64,000 bases of DNA from JADLDB01 sp040755835. Its GTDB lineage: Bacteria > Myxococcota > Myxococcia > Myxococcales > Myxococcaceae. Positions 32,511 to 41,949 of this stretch are shown in pieces. Positions within the stretch are counted from its first letter, which is position 1; each line of letters starts with the position of its first letter. Made by a program: the position numbers and the translations under genes. The notes beneath the pieces were generated by a model. The model was not told the DNA's origin. It searched no databases and saw only the letters and a list, made by a program, of their open reading frames with translations. The stretch is from positions 109,979 through 173,978 of the forward strand of contig JBFMAB010000041.1 in assembly GCA_040755835.1 (NCBI GenBank). The letters are read 5' to 3'.

Positions 32511-33770
32511 TTGCGGCGCCTCGAGCTCGTCATCGAGCGGTTGTCGAAGTCGGGCGAAGGCGTCGCCGAACTGTCAGGCCGCGCGGTCTTCGTCCCCGGG
32601 GCGCTGCCCGGTGAGACGGTGCTGGCCGAGGTGTCCGACACGGGCCGGGCGTTGCGGGCCGAGCTGCTGGCGATCCTCAAGGCGAGCCTCGCGCGCCGCG
32701 CGCCCATGTGCGGCAAGGCCACCGAGTGCGGCGGCTGCGACTGGATGCACGTCGCCGAGGATGAGCAGGTGGCGTGGAAGGAGTCGATCGTGGTATCCGC
32801 GCTCGAGCACCTCGGCGGCGTCGCGCCCGGCAGCTACGAGCGCCTCGCGACGATTCGGTCGCCGCGGGTGCTGGGCTACCGCCGACGCGCGACGCTGCAC
32901 CCCACGAGGGGCCGCCTGGGCTTCTTCGGCAAGCGCTCGCACACGCGCGTGGAGATCGACGAGTGCCCGGCGCTCTCGGACTCGCTGGCCGCCATGCCGC
33001 GCCTGCTGGCCGACGCGCTGGGGCCCGCGTCCCGGGAGCTCGACGAGGTGCGGCTGCTCGAGTGCGAGGGGCGGGTGGCCGTCAGCCTGCACGCGAAGGC
33101 GCAGCTCAAGCCGAAGCACCGCCAGGCGCTCGAGGCGCTGGTCCGCGACGGCGTCATCGACGGCGGGGTGCTGGTGCCGGGCGAGGGGAGGGGCGCGCTG
33201 GAGACCGTGGGCGAGCCGGTGCTCGAGGAGGACGGCGTGCTGCACCGGCCCGACGGCTTCGCGCAGGCCAACGCCGAGGTGAACCGCGCGCTGGTCCGCC
33301 ACACCGTCGAGCTCCTGGACCTGACCGGCGGCGAGGCGGTGCTCGAGCTGTACTCGGGCAACGGCAACTTCACCTTCCCGATCGCCGAGCGCGCCGGCTC
33401 GGTGCTGGCCGTGGAGTCCGCCGGCGTCTCGGTGATGCTGGCGCAGGCCGCGGCGCGGAAGCGGGGCGCCGCCAACGTGCGCTTCGTGCAGGGCGCGTGC
33501 GAGAAGATCGCCGAAGGCCTGGTGAAGGAAGCCAAGCGCTTCGACCGGCTGCTGCTCGATCCACCGCGGGCCGGCGCGCCCGGCGTGGGGCTTTGGGCGT
33601 CACGGCTGCTCGTGTCGCGCGTGGTGTACGTGGCGTGCGATCCCGCCTCACTGGCCCGCGACGCCGCCGAGCTGGTGGCCAACGGCTTCCGCCTGCTCGC
33701 GCTGCAGGTGTTCGACCTGTTCCCGCAGACGCGGCACGTCGAGGCCGTCGTGGCTTTTGCTCGTGGCTGA
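32511..33770 (+). CDS. 23S rRNA (uracil) methyltransferase, RlmD/RumA type
   Basis: The 419-residue protein joins an N-terminal TRAM RNA-binding domain (about 1-55), a four-Cys cluster region (CGKATECGGC plus CPALSD downstream) that binds a [4Fe-4S] cluster in RumA, and a C-terminal SAM methyltransferase domain with ELYSGNGNF as the SAM loop, LLLDPPRAGA and the catalytic Cys in VYVACDPASLARD. The enzyme forms 5-methyluridine in rRNA or tRNA; which position is not certain. The start codon is a rare TTG immediately after the PilZ gene. Confidence 0.88.
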   Translation: MRRLELVIERLSKSGEGVAELSGRAVFVPGALPGETVLAEVSDTGRALRAELLAILKASLARRAPMCGKATECGGCDWMHVAEDEQVAWKESIVVSALEHLGGVAPGSYERLATIRSPRVLGYRRRATLHPTRGRLGFFGKRSHTRVEIDECPALSDSLAAMPRLLADALGPASRELDEVRLLECEGRVAVSLHAKAQLKPKHRQALEALVRDGVIDGGVLVPGEGRGALETVGEPVLEEDGVLHRPDGFAQANAEVNRALVRHTVELLDLTGGEAVLELYSGNGNFTFPIAERAGSVLAVESAGVSVMLAQAAARKRGAANVRFVQGACEKIAEGLVKEAKRFDRLLLDPPRAGAPGVGLWASRLLVSRVVYVACDPASLARDAAELVANGFRLLALQVFDLFPQTRHVEAVVAFARG

Positions 33771-33805
33771 CCCGGATGTGGCATGCGGGGTAGGCTGGCG
33801 ACGAA

Positions 33806-34963
33806 GTGAGTACGGAGATCATCCTTGGCGTCGACTTCGGGACGACTTTCTCGACGGCGGCCGCGGTCATCGGAGGAAAGTTCCACTACGCGCTGGACGA
33901 CCGGGGCGAGTCCTGCGTGCCGTCGGTGGTGCACTTCCCGAAGGCTGGCCCGCCGGTCGTGGGCGCCGAAGCCGAGAGGCTGCGTGCGCGAGACCCGGAG
34001 AACACCGTTTTCGGCATCAAGCGGGTGATCGGCCGGCCGATCGACTCGCCGCAGGCGCGCGTGCTGAATGCGTCCGCGCTGTTTCATCTCGACGGACGGG
34101 GTGGCGGCGAAGTCAAGGTCAAGACCCGAGCCGGCGCGATGCAGGCCTCGGAGGTCGCGGCGATCATCATCCGGTACCTGAAGGAACGGGCGCAGCAGCG
34201 CTTCGGGAAGACGATCCACAAGGCGGTCGTCACCGTGCCGGTGGCCGCAACGCCCGACGTTCGCGAGGCGATGGCGCGGGTCGGGCGAATGGCTGGGCTC
34301 GAGGTGGTTCGGGTGATCGCCGAGCCGGTCGCGGGCGCGTTGGCCCGCGGGATCGCTGGAGCGAACGACCAGGGGCAGCCGCGACTGGTGTTCGACTTCG
34401 GCGGCGGCACGCTCGACGTCACCGTCGTGCAGCGCGTGGGAAAGACGGTGCGGGTGCTCTCGGCGACGGGCGACGACTGCCTGGGTGGTGATGACTTCGA
34501 CGTCGCGTTCGCGCGGTGGGTCGCCCGCCGCGTCTGGGCGAGTCATGCCGTCGACATCACCCGCGACGCGATCCTCGTAGACGCGGTCCAGCGGCAGTGC
34601 GAAGCCGTGAAGCGCGCGCTGTCCGCCGCGAACAGCGCGCGCTACTTCATTCCCGACGCGCTCGGTGGCGCCGGGCGCACCAGTCCGATCGACATCCAGG
34701 TCTCGCGCCTCGATCTGCGACCCGAGTGGGCCGATCTCGTCTCGCGTGCCGTCGAGGTGACCCGTGCGGCGGTCACCCAGGCGCGGCTGTCGAACGCCGA
34801 TCTGCACCTGGTGTCGATGATCGGCGGGACGGCGTACGTGCCGCAGGTACGCGAGGCGATCGGCCACCACCTCGGTAGACCTCTGGACGTCGAGATCGAT
34901 CCGCAGACGGCGGTCGCGCGCGGCGCCGCGCTGCTGGCGGCGATGCCCGGCCTGCTCACCTGA
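33806..34963 (+). CDS. Hsp70-like ATPase domain protein without substrate-binding domain
   Basis: The 385-residue protein is an Hsp70/actin-fold ATPase: GVDFGTTFSTAA (phosphate 1), GIKRVIGRPID, VVTVPVAATPDVREAM, VIAEPVAGALARG, FDFGGGTLDVTVV (phosphate 2), and MIGGTAYVPQVREAI (adenosine site). It ends soon after the ATPase domain and lacks the usual 250-residue substrate-binding and lid domains, so it cannot work as a normal DnaK. The start is GTG. Such truncated members often regulate other proteins or enzymes. No partner can be named from the neighbours. Confidence 0.85.
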   Translation: MSTEIILGVDFGTTFSTAAAVIGGKFHYALDDRGESCVPSVVHFPKAGPPVVGAEAERLRARDPENTVFGIKRVIGRPIDSPQARVLNASALFHLDGRGGGEVKVKTRAGAMQASEVAAIIIRYLKERAQQRFGKTIHKAVVTVPVAATPDVREAMARVGRMAGLEVVRVIAEPVAGALARGIAGANDQGQPRLVFDFGGGTLDVTVVQRVGKTVRVLSATGDDCLGGDDFDVAFARWVARRVWASHAVDITRDAILVDAVQRQCEAVKRALSAANSARYFIPDALGGAGRTSPIDIQVSRLDLRPEWADLVSRAVEVTRAAVTQARLSNADLHLVSMIGGTAYVPQVREAIGHHLGRPLDVEIDPQTAVARGAALLAAMPGLLT

Positions 34964-35009
34964 GCGCCGCGTTGCACCACGCGCAGGCCCGCGACTACCC
35001 TCGCGTCCC

Positions 35010-36407
35010 GTGGAGCAGCGCGTCGTCGAGTTCGTCGAGGTCCTTCGCCAAAACGGCCTCAAAATCAGCGTCAGCGAGACGAAGGACGCGGTGCGCGCGC
35101 TGGCCGAGGTGGGCGTCTTCGATCGCGACGCCACGCGCGCGGTGCTGGCCTCCACGCTCTGCAAGCGCGCCGGCGACGTGCCCACCTTCGACAAGGCCTT
35201 CGACTTCTTCTTTTCGGGCGCGTCGAAGACGCTGGAGAACCTCGAGAAATCTCTGCTCGATCGCATCCAGGAAGAGGGGCTCCTCGAGGGCGACGAGCTC
35301 AAGATGGTCGTCTTCATGCTCGACCGGCTCGCCGGGCAGCTGTCGCCGCTCACCGAGGCCGCGCTGTCGGGCGATCGCGGGCGGCTCGCCCAGCTGTTCC
35401 GGCAGGCGTCGCTGCAGCTCGACTTCTCCCGGATCCAAAACGCGCTGCAGACGGGCTTCTACAGCCGGCGGCTCGCCGCCGCAGCCGGTAGCGAGCGAAT
35501 GCGCTCCGACCTCGCCTCCATCGAGGCGGAGCTGAAGGCCCGCGGGCTGTCGAGCCAGGGCCTCGAGGTCACCTCGCGGCACCTCGCCGACGCGCTGCGG
35601 AAGGTGGAGGACGCGGCGCGCGCCGAGGTGCAGCGGCAGGTGAACGCGCGGCTCAAGCAGCCCAGCACCGGCGTCAGCGATCGGCCGCTCAGCCAGCTGA
35701 CGCGGCAGGAGATCGACCTCGCCCAGCGCGCGGTGCGGGCGCTCGCCGAGAAGATCAAGACGCGGCTCGTTCGCCGGCAGCGCTCGCGGCGCAAAGGGCA
35801 GCTCAACCCGCGGCGCACGCTGCGGAGGAATCTCACCGCGGGCGGCGTGCCGATGGTGCCGTGTTTCCGCGCGCGCCGGCCGATGCGGCCCGACGTGGTG
35901 GTGCTGTGCGACGTGTCCGACTCGGTGCGAAACACCTCGCGGATGATGCTGCTGTTCACCTCGACGCTGCAGACGCTGTTCTCGCGGGTGCGCAGCTTCA
36001 TCTTCGTGTCGGAGCTGGGCGAGGTGACGCGCCACTTCAAGGACAGCAAGCCCGAGGAGGCGATCGACGCGGCGACCAACTCCGGCGTCATCTCGCTCGC
36101 GTCCAACTCCAACTACGGGCACGCGCTGGCCAGCTTCGTGCGCGGGCACCTCGGCAGCGTCACGCGGCGCACCACCGTCTTCGTCATCGGCGACGGGCGC
36201 AACAACTTCAACGCCGCCAATACCTGGGCGCTCGAGGAACTGAAGCGCAAGGCGAGGCGGGTGGTGTGGATCAGCACCGAGCCCAAGGCCAACTGGGGCT
36301 TCGGCGACAGCGAGATGACGAGCTACGCGCGCGCGGTGAGCCAGGTCGTCACGGTGCAGACGCTCAGCGATCTCGAGCGCGTCGCGACGCAGCTCGTCCC
36401 GAGCTGA
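35010..36407 (+). CDS. CoxE-like VWA domain protein
   Basis: The 465-residue protein has a helical N-terminal half (about 1-290, charged, Arg-rich at its end) and a C-terminal von Willebrand factor A domain. The metal-ion site motif is DVSDSV, in VVVLCDVSDSV, with a downstream Thr and Asp positions in the TTVFVIGDGRNNF region. The arrangement matches COG3552 (CoxE), proteins that work with MoxR-type ATPases to insert metal cofactors or remodel enzymes. No MoxR gene is in this window. The start ATG is taken because it gives the shortest upstream leader. Confidence 0.82.
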   Translation: MEQRVVEFVEVLRQNGLKISVSETKDAVRALAEVGVFDRDATRAVLASTLCKRAGDVPTFDKAFDFFFSGASKTLENLEKSLLDRIQEEGLLEGDELKMVVFMLDRLAGQLSPLTEAALSGDRGRLAQLFRQASLQLDFSRIQNALQTGFYSRRLAAAAGSERMRSDLASIEAELKARGLSSQGLEVTSRHLADALRKVEDAARAEVQRQVNARLKQPSTGVSDRPLSQLTRQEIDLAQRAVRALAEKIKTRLVRRQRSRRKGQLNPRRTLRRNLTAGGVPMVPCFRARRPMRPDVVVLCDVSDSVRNTSRMMLLFTSTLQTLFSRVRSFIFVSELGEVTRHFKDSKPEEAIDAATNSGVISLASNSNYGHALASFVRGHLGSVTRRTTVFVIGDGRNNFNAANTWALEELKRKARRVVWISTEPKANWGFGDSEMTSYARAVSQVVTVQTLSDLERVATQLVPS

Positions 36408-36410
36408 ACG

Positions 36411-36694
36411 TCAGGGCGAAGGGAAGAAGCCGAAAGCCTTCCGCACCACCGTCCCCATCGGGGTCTTCCCGTTCTTCCGCACCCGCTCCCGCACGGCCGC
36501 TTCCAGCAGCCCCAGCACCACTCGTCCCACAGCACCACGTCTTCCCGTGTGCCGAAGTTCCGGCACACCGAGGCGGGGCCTACCTGCGCGGCGGTGGCGA
36601 TGTCCTCCACCGCCACACCGGCGAGAGCGCGGGCCTCGAACAGCTCCAGCACCGCCGCCTGCACGCGCCGCATCGCGTCGAGTCTCCGCGCCAC
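36411..36694 (-). pseudogene. TetR-family regulator remnant with frameshift
   Basis: One frame encodes a good TetR N-terminal helix-turn-helix: AVLELFEARALAGVAVEDIATAA, then QVGPASVCRNFGTREDVVLWDEW. A change of frame is needed right after that Trp to continue into VVLGLLEAAVRERV and KNGKTPMGTVVRKAF, which ends at 36411. The C-terminal ligand-binding domain of about 120 residues is missing. Together with the adjoining ABC1 fragment it marks a decayed locus. Confidence 0.7.
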
Positions 36695-37005
36695 CCGGGC
36701 ACCGAGCGCGAACTCGAGGGCGACTTCCGCAACGCGACGGTGGGCACGGCGCTGGGGCCTTCCTCATCCCCGCGGCCGTGACGGTGGACGGCTTGATCGC
36801 CGATGTGAAGACGAGGCTGCTCGCGGAGTGCGACGACGCGCTGGAGGCGCGGCGGCAGGTCCGCTTCGGCGCGCTCCTGGCAGGCGACCCGGTGCTGCGC
36901 GTGCCGGCGGTCCACGAGGCGTACTCGAGCGACGCGGTGCTGACGACGAGCTGGCTCACCGGCCGCCGCTTCGAGGGGCTCCGCGCCGACGTCTCGCAGG
37001 GCTGA
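36689..37005 (+). pseudogene. ABC1/UbiB-like kinase fragment with frameshift
   Basis: Two successive frames match consecutive pieces of ABC1-family kinases. The first (RHPGTERELEGDFRNATVG) corresponds to the YPG...DLxN segment of the family. The second, from about 36770, reads VDGLIADVKTRLLAECDDALEARRQ, here split as the family LLEECDYxxEA region, and VLRVPAVHEAYSSDAVLTTSW, matching the VPAVxxxxSxxxVLTxEW segment. Both ends of the normal protein are missing and a shift near 36760-36775 separates the pieces. It is next to the TetR remnant, suggesting a deletion that joined two broken genes. Confidence 0.65.
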
Positions 37006-39957
37006 TCAGCGCTTCGGGTGCTTGGTGAGGAGCGCCTGCGCCTCGAGCTGCAGCGGGCTGCCGTGCGGCGTGGCGGCCACCGCGTCCTCGAGCAGCGCCG
37101 TCGCGCGCGCGGTCCCCCCCTTCGTCCTGAGCAGCACCCGCGCCAGCGCCACGGCCGTTTCGGCGCGCTGCTCGTTCTGCGCGGTGCGCAGCGCCAGCGC
37201 TTCCTCCAGCGCCGCCTTCGCGTCCGCGGCGTGGCCGAGCTCCAGCTCCGCCTGGCCCAACCCGGTGAGGTTGTACGCGAGGTCCGGGTGGCTGTTGCCC
37301 TGCCGGGCGCGGCGGATCTGCAGCGCCCGGCGATCGAGCTGCGTGGACGCGCTCCAGTCGCCCAGCCGCCGCTGCGCCTGCGCGAGGTTGGTGAGGGTGA
37401 TCGCCACCGTCAGCGCGTCGCGCCCGGCCAGGCGCTCCTTGAGCTCGAGCGAGCGCCGCAGCGCCGCCACGGCGCCCGTGACGTCGCCCTGGTCGAGCAG
37501 CACCGCCGCGAGGTTGGTGAGGCTCAGCGCCACCGCGAGGCTGTCCGCGCCGAACGCCGCCTCCTTGATCTTCAGCGCGCGCTCGTGGGCCTCCTTCGCG
37601 GCCGCCAGCTCCCCGCGCTGCTGGAGCACGTTGGCGAGGTTGTTCAGCGTCTCGGCGACGGCGGGGTGGGTCGGATCGAGCACCTCCTCTTCGATCGCCA
37701 GCGCGCGGCGGTACTCGCCGGCGGCCTCGTCGAGGTGCCCCTGGGCGCGCAAGGCGGTGCCGAGGTTCGAGTGGGTGCGGGCCACCAGCGGATGCCGCTC
37801 GCCCAGCAGCGCCGCGCGCAGCTTGAGCGCCTGCTCGTGGGCCGCCACCGCCTCGTCGAAGCGCCCCTGCAGGTACGCCAGCACGCCCACGTTGTTCGCG
37901 AGACTGGCCTCGAGATCGCGCGGCGAGCCGGTCCGGCTGACGGCGGCGCGGGCGAAGCGCACCCAGCGATCGGCGTCGGGGCTGCCGGCCACCGCGGCGA
38001 TGCCGACGCGCTCCACCCAGGCGCGCGCCTCCAACTCGTCGTCCAGCGCGTTCTCGGCGAGGAGGATCGCCTCCTCGACGGCGAGATCGGCGGCGCGCGT
38101 GTCGCCGAGCCGCGCCTTCGACGAGGCGGCCAGGAGCCGGGCCTCCGCCAGCGTGGCGAGATCTCCGGTGCTGGACGAACGCGTGGCCAACGTCTCCGCG
38201 TCGGCCAACGCCTCGGCGTAGCGCGCGGCGTCGAAGCTAGCCTTGATGGCGGCGAGCTGCGCCAGCGCCTCCTCGTGCTCGGGGCCGCGCGCGCGCGGGC
38301 GCGGTGAGACGGCGGTGCAGGCGGCGAGCGGGGGCAGGGCGCTGGCAGTGGCGACCGCGCGCTCGGCCATCTCCGGCTCGGGCCGGGACAACAGCCGCGA
38401 CACTGCCTGGAGATCGGCGAGGCAGCGGGACAGGCACACGAGGTGTTGACCGAGGGCCTCGTCGTTCTCCCCGGCGCGCGTCTCGCAGGCTTGCCGGCGG
38501 AGGGCGACCCACTGCCGCGAGTACGCGTCGAGGCGGCTCTCCACGTCGCGCCACGCGGTCGAGGCCCACGGCTTGCCGCTGGCCAGCAGCGCGTCGCGGA
38601 TCGCCTGCTTCGAGCGCGCGTCCCAGACCCCGGCCAGCCGCTGCTCGACGTCGGCGCAGCGGGTGCGTTCCCGGTGTGTGACGAGGCCTACCACGCCGGC
38701 GGCGAGCGCCACCGTGGCCACCGCCAGCGCGGTGAGGGCGCGGCGGCGGAGCATCGACTTGCGGCGCCCGAGCTGGATCAGCAGCGCCCGCATCGTCTGG
38801 AAGCGCCGGGCCGGATCGATCTCCAGCCCGCGAACGATCAGCTGGTGCACGCGCCGCGGCACGGGCGTGTTGCGGGGTGCGGGCTGCAGCCGTCCGGCCT
38901 CCATCTCGGCGGCGATCGCGGCCGGCGTTTCCCCCGAGAAGGGCCGAAGGCCGTACAGCGCCTCGAAGAGCGCGGCGCAGAAGCTGTACTCATCACTGCG
39001 GAAGTCCGTCGGCCTCCCGTACAACGCCTCCGGCGACATGTACGCGGGCGTGCCGAGCATCGCGCCAGGCTGGGTGATCGCGCGCTTGATGGCGCTGGGG
39101 CTGTCGGATTCGCCGAGTGGCACCTCGCGCCTCGCCGTCTCCTGGTGCGCGTGCGCCAGGCCGAAGTCCATCACCCGGACGCGCCCGTCGGCGCCGACCA
39201 CGACGTTGTCCGGCTTGAAGTCGCGGTGGGTGATGCCGACGGCGTGCGCCGCGGCCAGGCCCTCTCCCGCCGCGAGGAAGATCTCGAGGATGCTCCGCCA
39301 CGAGCGCGGCCGCTCGGTCAGCCAGGCCTTGAGCGTCTTCCCTGCGACGAACTCCATCGCGAGGAAGATGTGCGGCCCCGCCACGCCCACGTCGTGGATC
39401 GCCACGACGTTCGGGTGGCTCAGGCGGGCCAGGGCCTGCGCCTCGCGGATCATCCGCGTCTTGAGCTGATCGGTCAGGTCGGGGTCGTCCTGCAGGAGCT
39501 CCGGCCGGAGGATCTTCACCGCCACCTTGCGGTCGAGCGCCGGATCCCACGCGGCGTACACCTCGCCCATGCCGCCGGCGCCCAGCCGCTCGAGGATCAC
39601 GTACCGGTCGAGCGACTGGCCCTTGTTCAGCGACGGCGCGCTCAACGGGTTGAGGCGCTCGTCCGACACGTGGGTGTCCTCGAGCCCCATCGGGTCCGCG
39701 ACCTGGGTGCCCGGATCGGTGACGGCTTCCGGCCCCGGCGGCAGCGGCAGGTCGTGGCTGTCGCGCCGCGCCTTCGCCCGCGGTGAGTCGAAGGCCGTCT
39801 GCCGCGTGGCCGAGGCCTGCAGCGCGATCGGCAGGAACGCCGCCTGGCACCTGGCGCAGCCACTCACGTGCAGGGCCGTCGCCGCGCGTGCGTCGGCGTC
39901 GAGGCCACCGCTCGCGAAGGCCTGGAGAGTCGAGTCCGACGGGCACGAGTCCGTCAC
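37006..39957 (-). CDS. Ser/Thr protein kinase with TPR C-terminus
   Basis: The 983-residue protein starts with a short segment containing HVSGCARC, resembling a zinc-binding anti-sigma-like motif. The kinase domain (about 118-395) has the glycine loop GAGGMGEVYA, Lys148 in VAVKIL, the catalytic HRDFKPDN with Asp246, and DFG at 264-266 in MDFGLA. It is an active-looking PKN-type kinase. A membrane segment follows at about 405-427 (ALTALAVATVALAAGVVGLV), and the extracytoplasmic C-terminal half is a chain of TPR repeats with the period of 42 residues. TPRs probably sense or recruit a partner outside the membrane. Its FHA-containing neighbours could be targets, which is an inference. Confidence 0.92.
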   Translation of the reverse strand: MTDSCPSDSTLQAFASGGLDADARAATALHVSGCARCQAAFLPIALQASATRQTAFDSPRAKARRDSHDLPLPPGPEAVTDPGTQVADPMGLEDTHVSDERLNPLSAPSLNKGQSLDRYVILERLGAGGMGEVYAAWDPALDRKVAVKILRPELLQDDPDLTDQLKTRMIREAQALARLSHPNVVAIHDVGVAGPHIFLAMEFVAGKTLKAWLTERPRSWRSILEIFLAAGEGLAAAHAVGITHRDFKPDNVVVGADGRVRVMDFGLAHAHQETARREVPLGESDSPSAIKRAITQPGAMLGTPAYMSPEALYGRPTDFRSDEYSFCAALFEALYGLRPFSGETPAAIAAEMEAGRLQPAPRNTPVPRRVHQLIVRGLEIDPARRFQTMRALLIQLGRRKSMLRRRALTALAVATVALAAGVVGLVTHRERTRCADVEQRLAGVWDARSKQAIRDALLASGKPWASTAWRDVESRLDAYSRQWVALRRQACETRAGENDEALGQHLVCLSRCLADLQAVSRLLSRPEPEMAERAVATASALPPLAACTAVSPRPRARGPEHEEALAQLAAIKASFDAARYAEALADAETLATRSSSTGDLATLAEARLLAASSKARLGDTRAADLAVEEAILLAENALDDELEARAWVERVGIAAVAGSPDADRWVRFARAAVSRTGSPRDLEASLANNVGVLAYLQGRFDEAVAAHEQALKLRAALLGERHPLVARTHSNLGTALRAQGHLDEAAGEYRRALAIEEEVLDPTHPAVAETLNNLANVLQQRGELAAAKEAHERALKIKEAAFGADSLAVALSLTNLAAVLLDQGDVTGAVAALRRSLELKERLAGRDALTVAITLTNLAQAQRRLGDWSASTQLDRRALQIRRARQGNSHPDLAYNLTGLGQAELELGHAADAKAALEEALALRTAQNEQRAETAVALARVLLRTKGGTARATALLEDAVAATPHGSPLQLEAQALLTKHPKR

Positions 39958-39983
39958 CCGGACAGTGTATCGTTCGCGGCGCC

Positions 39984-40457
39984 ATGGACCTGAAGACTTT
40001 GCGACTGGCCTCGATCTCCCTGACGGGTGAGCTGCTCGAGCGGTTCGTCACCTACCAGCGCACGCTGCTCGCGGAGCTGGCGAAGTCCACGGAGGCCGAG
40101 TGGAGCGGCCGGTTCGCCTTTGCCCACGGATACGCGCTGAAGGCCGCGCAGCTGGACGTGGTCGAGTTGGGCAAGGTGAAGGCGCTCGTCGGGGAATTCT
40201 GCGGGCGCCGCTCGGCGCTGCGCGAGGTGAACGAGCGCCTCGGCCAGTGGAAGGCGTCCGACGACACGGGGCGCCAGGTGCTGGAGCGCGCCGAGAAGGA
40301 GCTCCCGCGCCTGGAGGATCTGTCCGACCTCGAGGCCCGTTACGGGAAGGACGCGGTGGCGCTGTTGTCGGCCCGGGAGGAGGAGCTGATCGGGCTACAC
40401 CGCCAGCTGGTCCGGGCCGAGGGCGGCGGCCAAGGCCACCTGCACGCCCCGGGTTGA
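39984..40457 (+). CDS. Helical cytosolic protein, unknown
   Basis: From the ATG at 39984 the protein has 157 residues, is rich in helix-forming charged residues and has one Cys. It begins MDLKTLRLASISLTGELLE. A longer upstream frame overlaps the divergent kinase gene and is rejected. It lies between the kinase and miaB, 36 bases before the latter, possibly cotranscribed with miaB. The size and helical pattern recall secretion or flagellar chaperones such as FlgN, but no clear family signature is visible. Confidence 0.65.
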   Translation: MDLKTLRLASISLTGELLERFVTYQRTLLAELAKSTEAEWSGRFAFAHGYALKAAQLDVVELGKVKALVGEFCGRRSALREVNERLGQWKASDDTGRQVLERAEKELPRLEDLSDLEARYGKDAVALLSAREEELIGLHRQLVRAEGGGQGHLHAPG

Positions 40458-40492
40458 CGAAGGGGGCATGGAGGCCGCAGAAGGGACCGCCT

Positions 40493-41875
40493 ATGCAGAA
40501 GCGGTACTTCATTCACACGTTCGGCTGTCAGATGAACGTCAACGACACGAACCGCATGGGCGAGGCCCTCGCGAGCGTGGCGTACAAGCCGACGCCCGTC
40601 CCCGACAACGCGGACCTGATCATCCTCAACACCTGCTCCATCCGCGAGAAGGCCGAGGACAAGATGTTGTCGGCGCTCGGCCGGTACCGGCAGGTGAAGC
40701 TGCAGCGTGGCGCGCTGATCGGCGTCGGCGGCTGCGTCGCCCAGCAGGAGAAGCAGAAGATCCTCGAGAAGGTCCCGTACGTCGACTTCGTGTTCGGCCC
40801 CGACAACATCGGGCAGCTGCCGGAGATCATCGGCCGCGTGCAAAGCGACCGCGTGCGCGTGGTGGAGACGGCGTGGGTCGACAGCGAGGCCTACGTCTTC
40901 CCGCGGGCCGATCCCGAGACGTCCCGCGGCCGCACCACCGAGTTCGTCACGGTGATGAAAGGCTGCGACAACGTCTGCGCCTTCTGCGTGGTGCCGCACA
41001 CCCGCGGCCGCGAGGTGAGCCGCGCCTTCCCCGAGGTGCTCGAGGAGGTGGCGCGCCTGACGACGGTGGGCGTGCGCGAGGTGACGCTGGTCGGGCAGAA
41101 CGTGAACAGCTACCGCGGCGGCGTGTCCTTCGCGCAGCTGCTGCTCCGCACCGCGCAGGTGCCGGGGATCGAGCGCGTCCGCTTCACCACCAGCCACCCG
41201 CACGATCTCTCGGACGAGTTGGTCGAGGCGTTCCGCGTCGAGCCGAAGCTGATGCCGCACTTCCACCTGCCGGTGCAGAGCGGCAGCGACGAGGTGCTGG
41301 CGCGGATGAAGCGCGACTACACGGTGGCCGAGTACCTGGAGCGCCTCGCGAAGCTGCGCGCGGCCCGGCCCGACATCGCGGTCACCACGGACATCATCGT
41401 CGGGTACCCCGGCGAGACCGAGGCGGACTTCGAGAAGACGTACGCCCTGTGCGAGCAGGTCCGCTACGACGGACAGTTCTCCTTCGTCTACTCGCCCCGC
41501 CCGAAGACGATCGCCGCGCTGAAGGAGGACGAGTGGGGCCCGGTGCCGCACGAGGTGAAGGTGCGGCGGCTCGAGCGGCTCAACGCGCTGCAGAAGCAGA
41601 TCAGCCTCGAGGTCATGTCGAAGCACGTCGGCAACGCCGTCGAGGTCCTGGTGGAGGGGCGCTCGAAGACGAACCCGCTGCGCCGCTTCGGCCGCACGCC
41701 GCACAACCGGGTGGTGAACTTCGACGGCGACGCGCCGGTGGGCGCCTTGTGTACGGTGCAGGTGGACGCGGCGACGCAGAGCGCGCTGCTCGGCCGGCAG
41801 GCGGCGATCCTGTCGCTGGCGAACGTGCCGATCCCCGAGGGTGCCGTCGAGGCCGAGAGCTGCGTGGTGGCCTAG
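40493..41875 (+). CDS. miaB: tRNA-2-methylthio-N6-dimethylallyladenosine synthase
   Basis: The radical-SAM enzyme adds a methylthio group to isopentenylated A37 in tRNAs. The 460-residue protein shows the N-terminal methylthiotransferase domain with Cys in FGCQMN, LNTCSIREKAE and GGCVAQQ, the radical SAM cluster motif CDNVCAFC, and a C-terminal TRAM domain ending near LANVPIP. The start ATG at 40493 begins MQKRYFIHTFGCQMN, the family N-terminus; the longer upstream frame overlaps the helical protein gene. The isopentenyl group comes from DMAPP, made through the mevalonate operon in this window. Confidence 0.95.
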   Translation: MQKRYFIHTFGCQMNVNDTNRMGEALASVAYKPTPVPDNADLIILNTCSIREKAEDKMLSALGRYRQVKLQRGALIGVGGCVAQQEKQKILEKVPYVDFVFGPDNIGQLPEIIGRVQSDRVRVVETAWVDSEAYVFPRADPETSRGRTTEFVTVMKGCDNVCAFCVVPHTRGREVSRAFPEVLEEVARLTTVGVREVTLVGQNVNSYRGGVSFAQLLLRTAQVPGIERVRFTTSHPHDLSDELVEAFRVEPKLMPHFHLPVQSGSDEVLARMKRDYTVAEYLERLAKLRAARPDIAVTTDIIVGYPGETEADFEKTYALCEQVRYDGQFSFVYSPRPKTIAALKEDEWGPVPHEVKVRRLERLNALQKQISLEVMSKHVGNAVEVLVEGRSKTNPLRRFGRTPHNRVVNFDGDAPVGALCTVQVDAATQSALLGRQAAILSLANVPIPEGAVEAESCVVA

Positions 41876-41904
41876 CGCCTTCGAAAGTTGCACTCGTGCC
41901 ACCA

Positions 41905-41929
41905 GTTCGGGGTCAAACTGATCCCGAAC
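41905..41929. promoter_or_regulatory. Palindrome upstream of the SFPD repeat gene
   Basis: GTTCGGG and CCCGAAC are perfect 7-base arms, extended by a G-T and a T-A pair, around a seven-base loop. It lies 21 bases before the start codon and just before the GAGGAGG ribosome-binding site at 41935-41941. It may be an operator or a leader hairpin; no T run follows. Confidence 0.45.
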
Positions 41930-41949
41930 CCTCGAGGAGGTTGTCCCAC

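Noticed and set aside
37018..39786. Long plus-strand frames opposite the Ser/Thr kinase
   Set aside because: They are Arg/His/Leu-rich mirror frames with no family motif, whereas the minus strand has complete kinase and TPR motifs.
40100..40492. N-terminal extension of the MiaB frame
   Set aside because: It overlaps the helical protein gene and lacks any MiaB similarity; the family starts with the MQKRYFIHTFGCQMN type of N-terminus.
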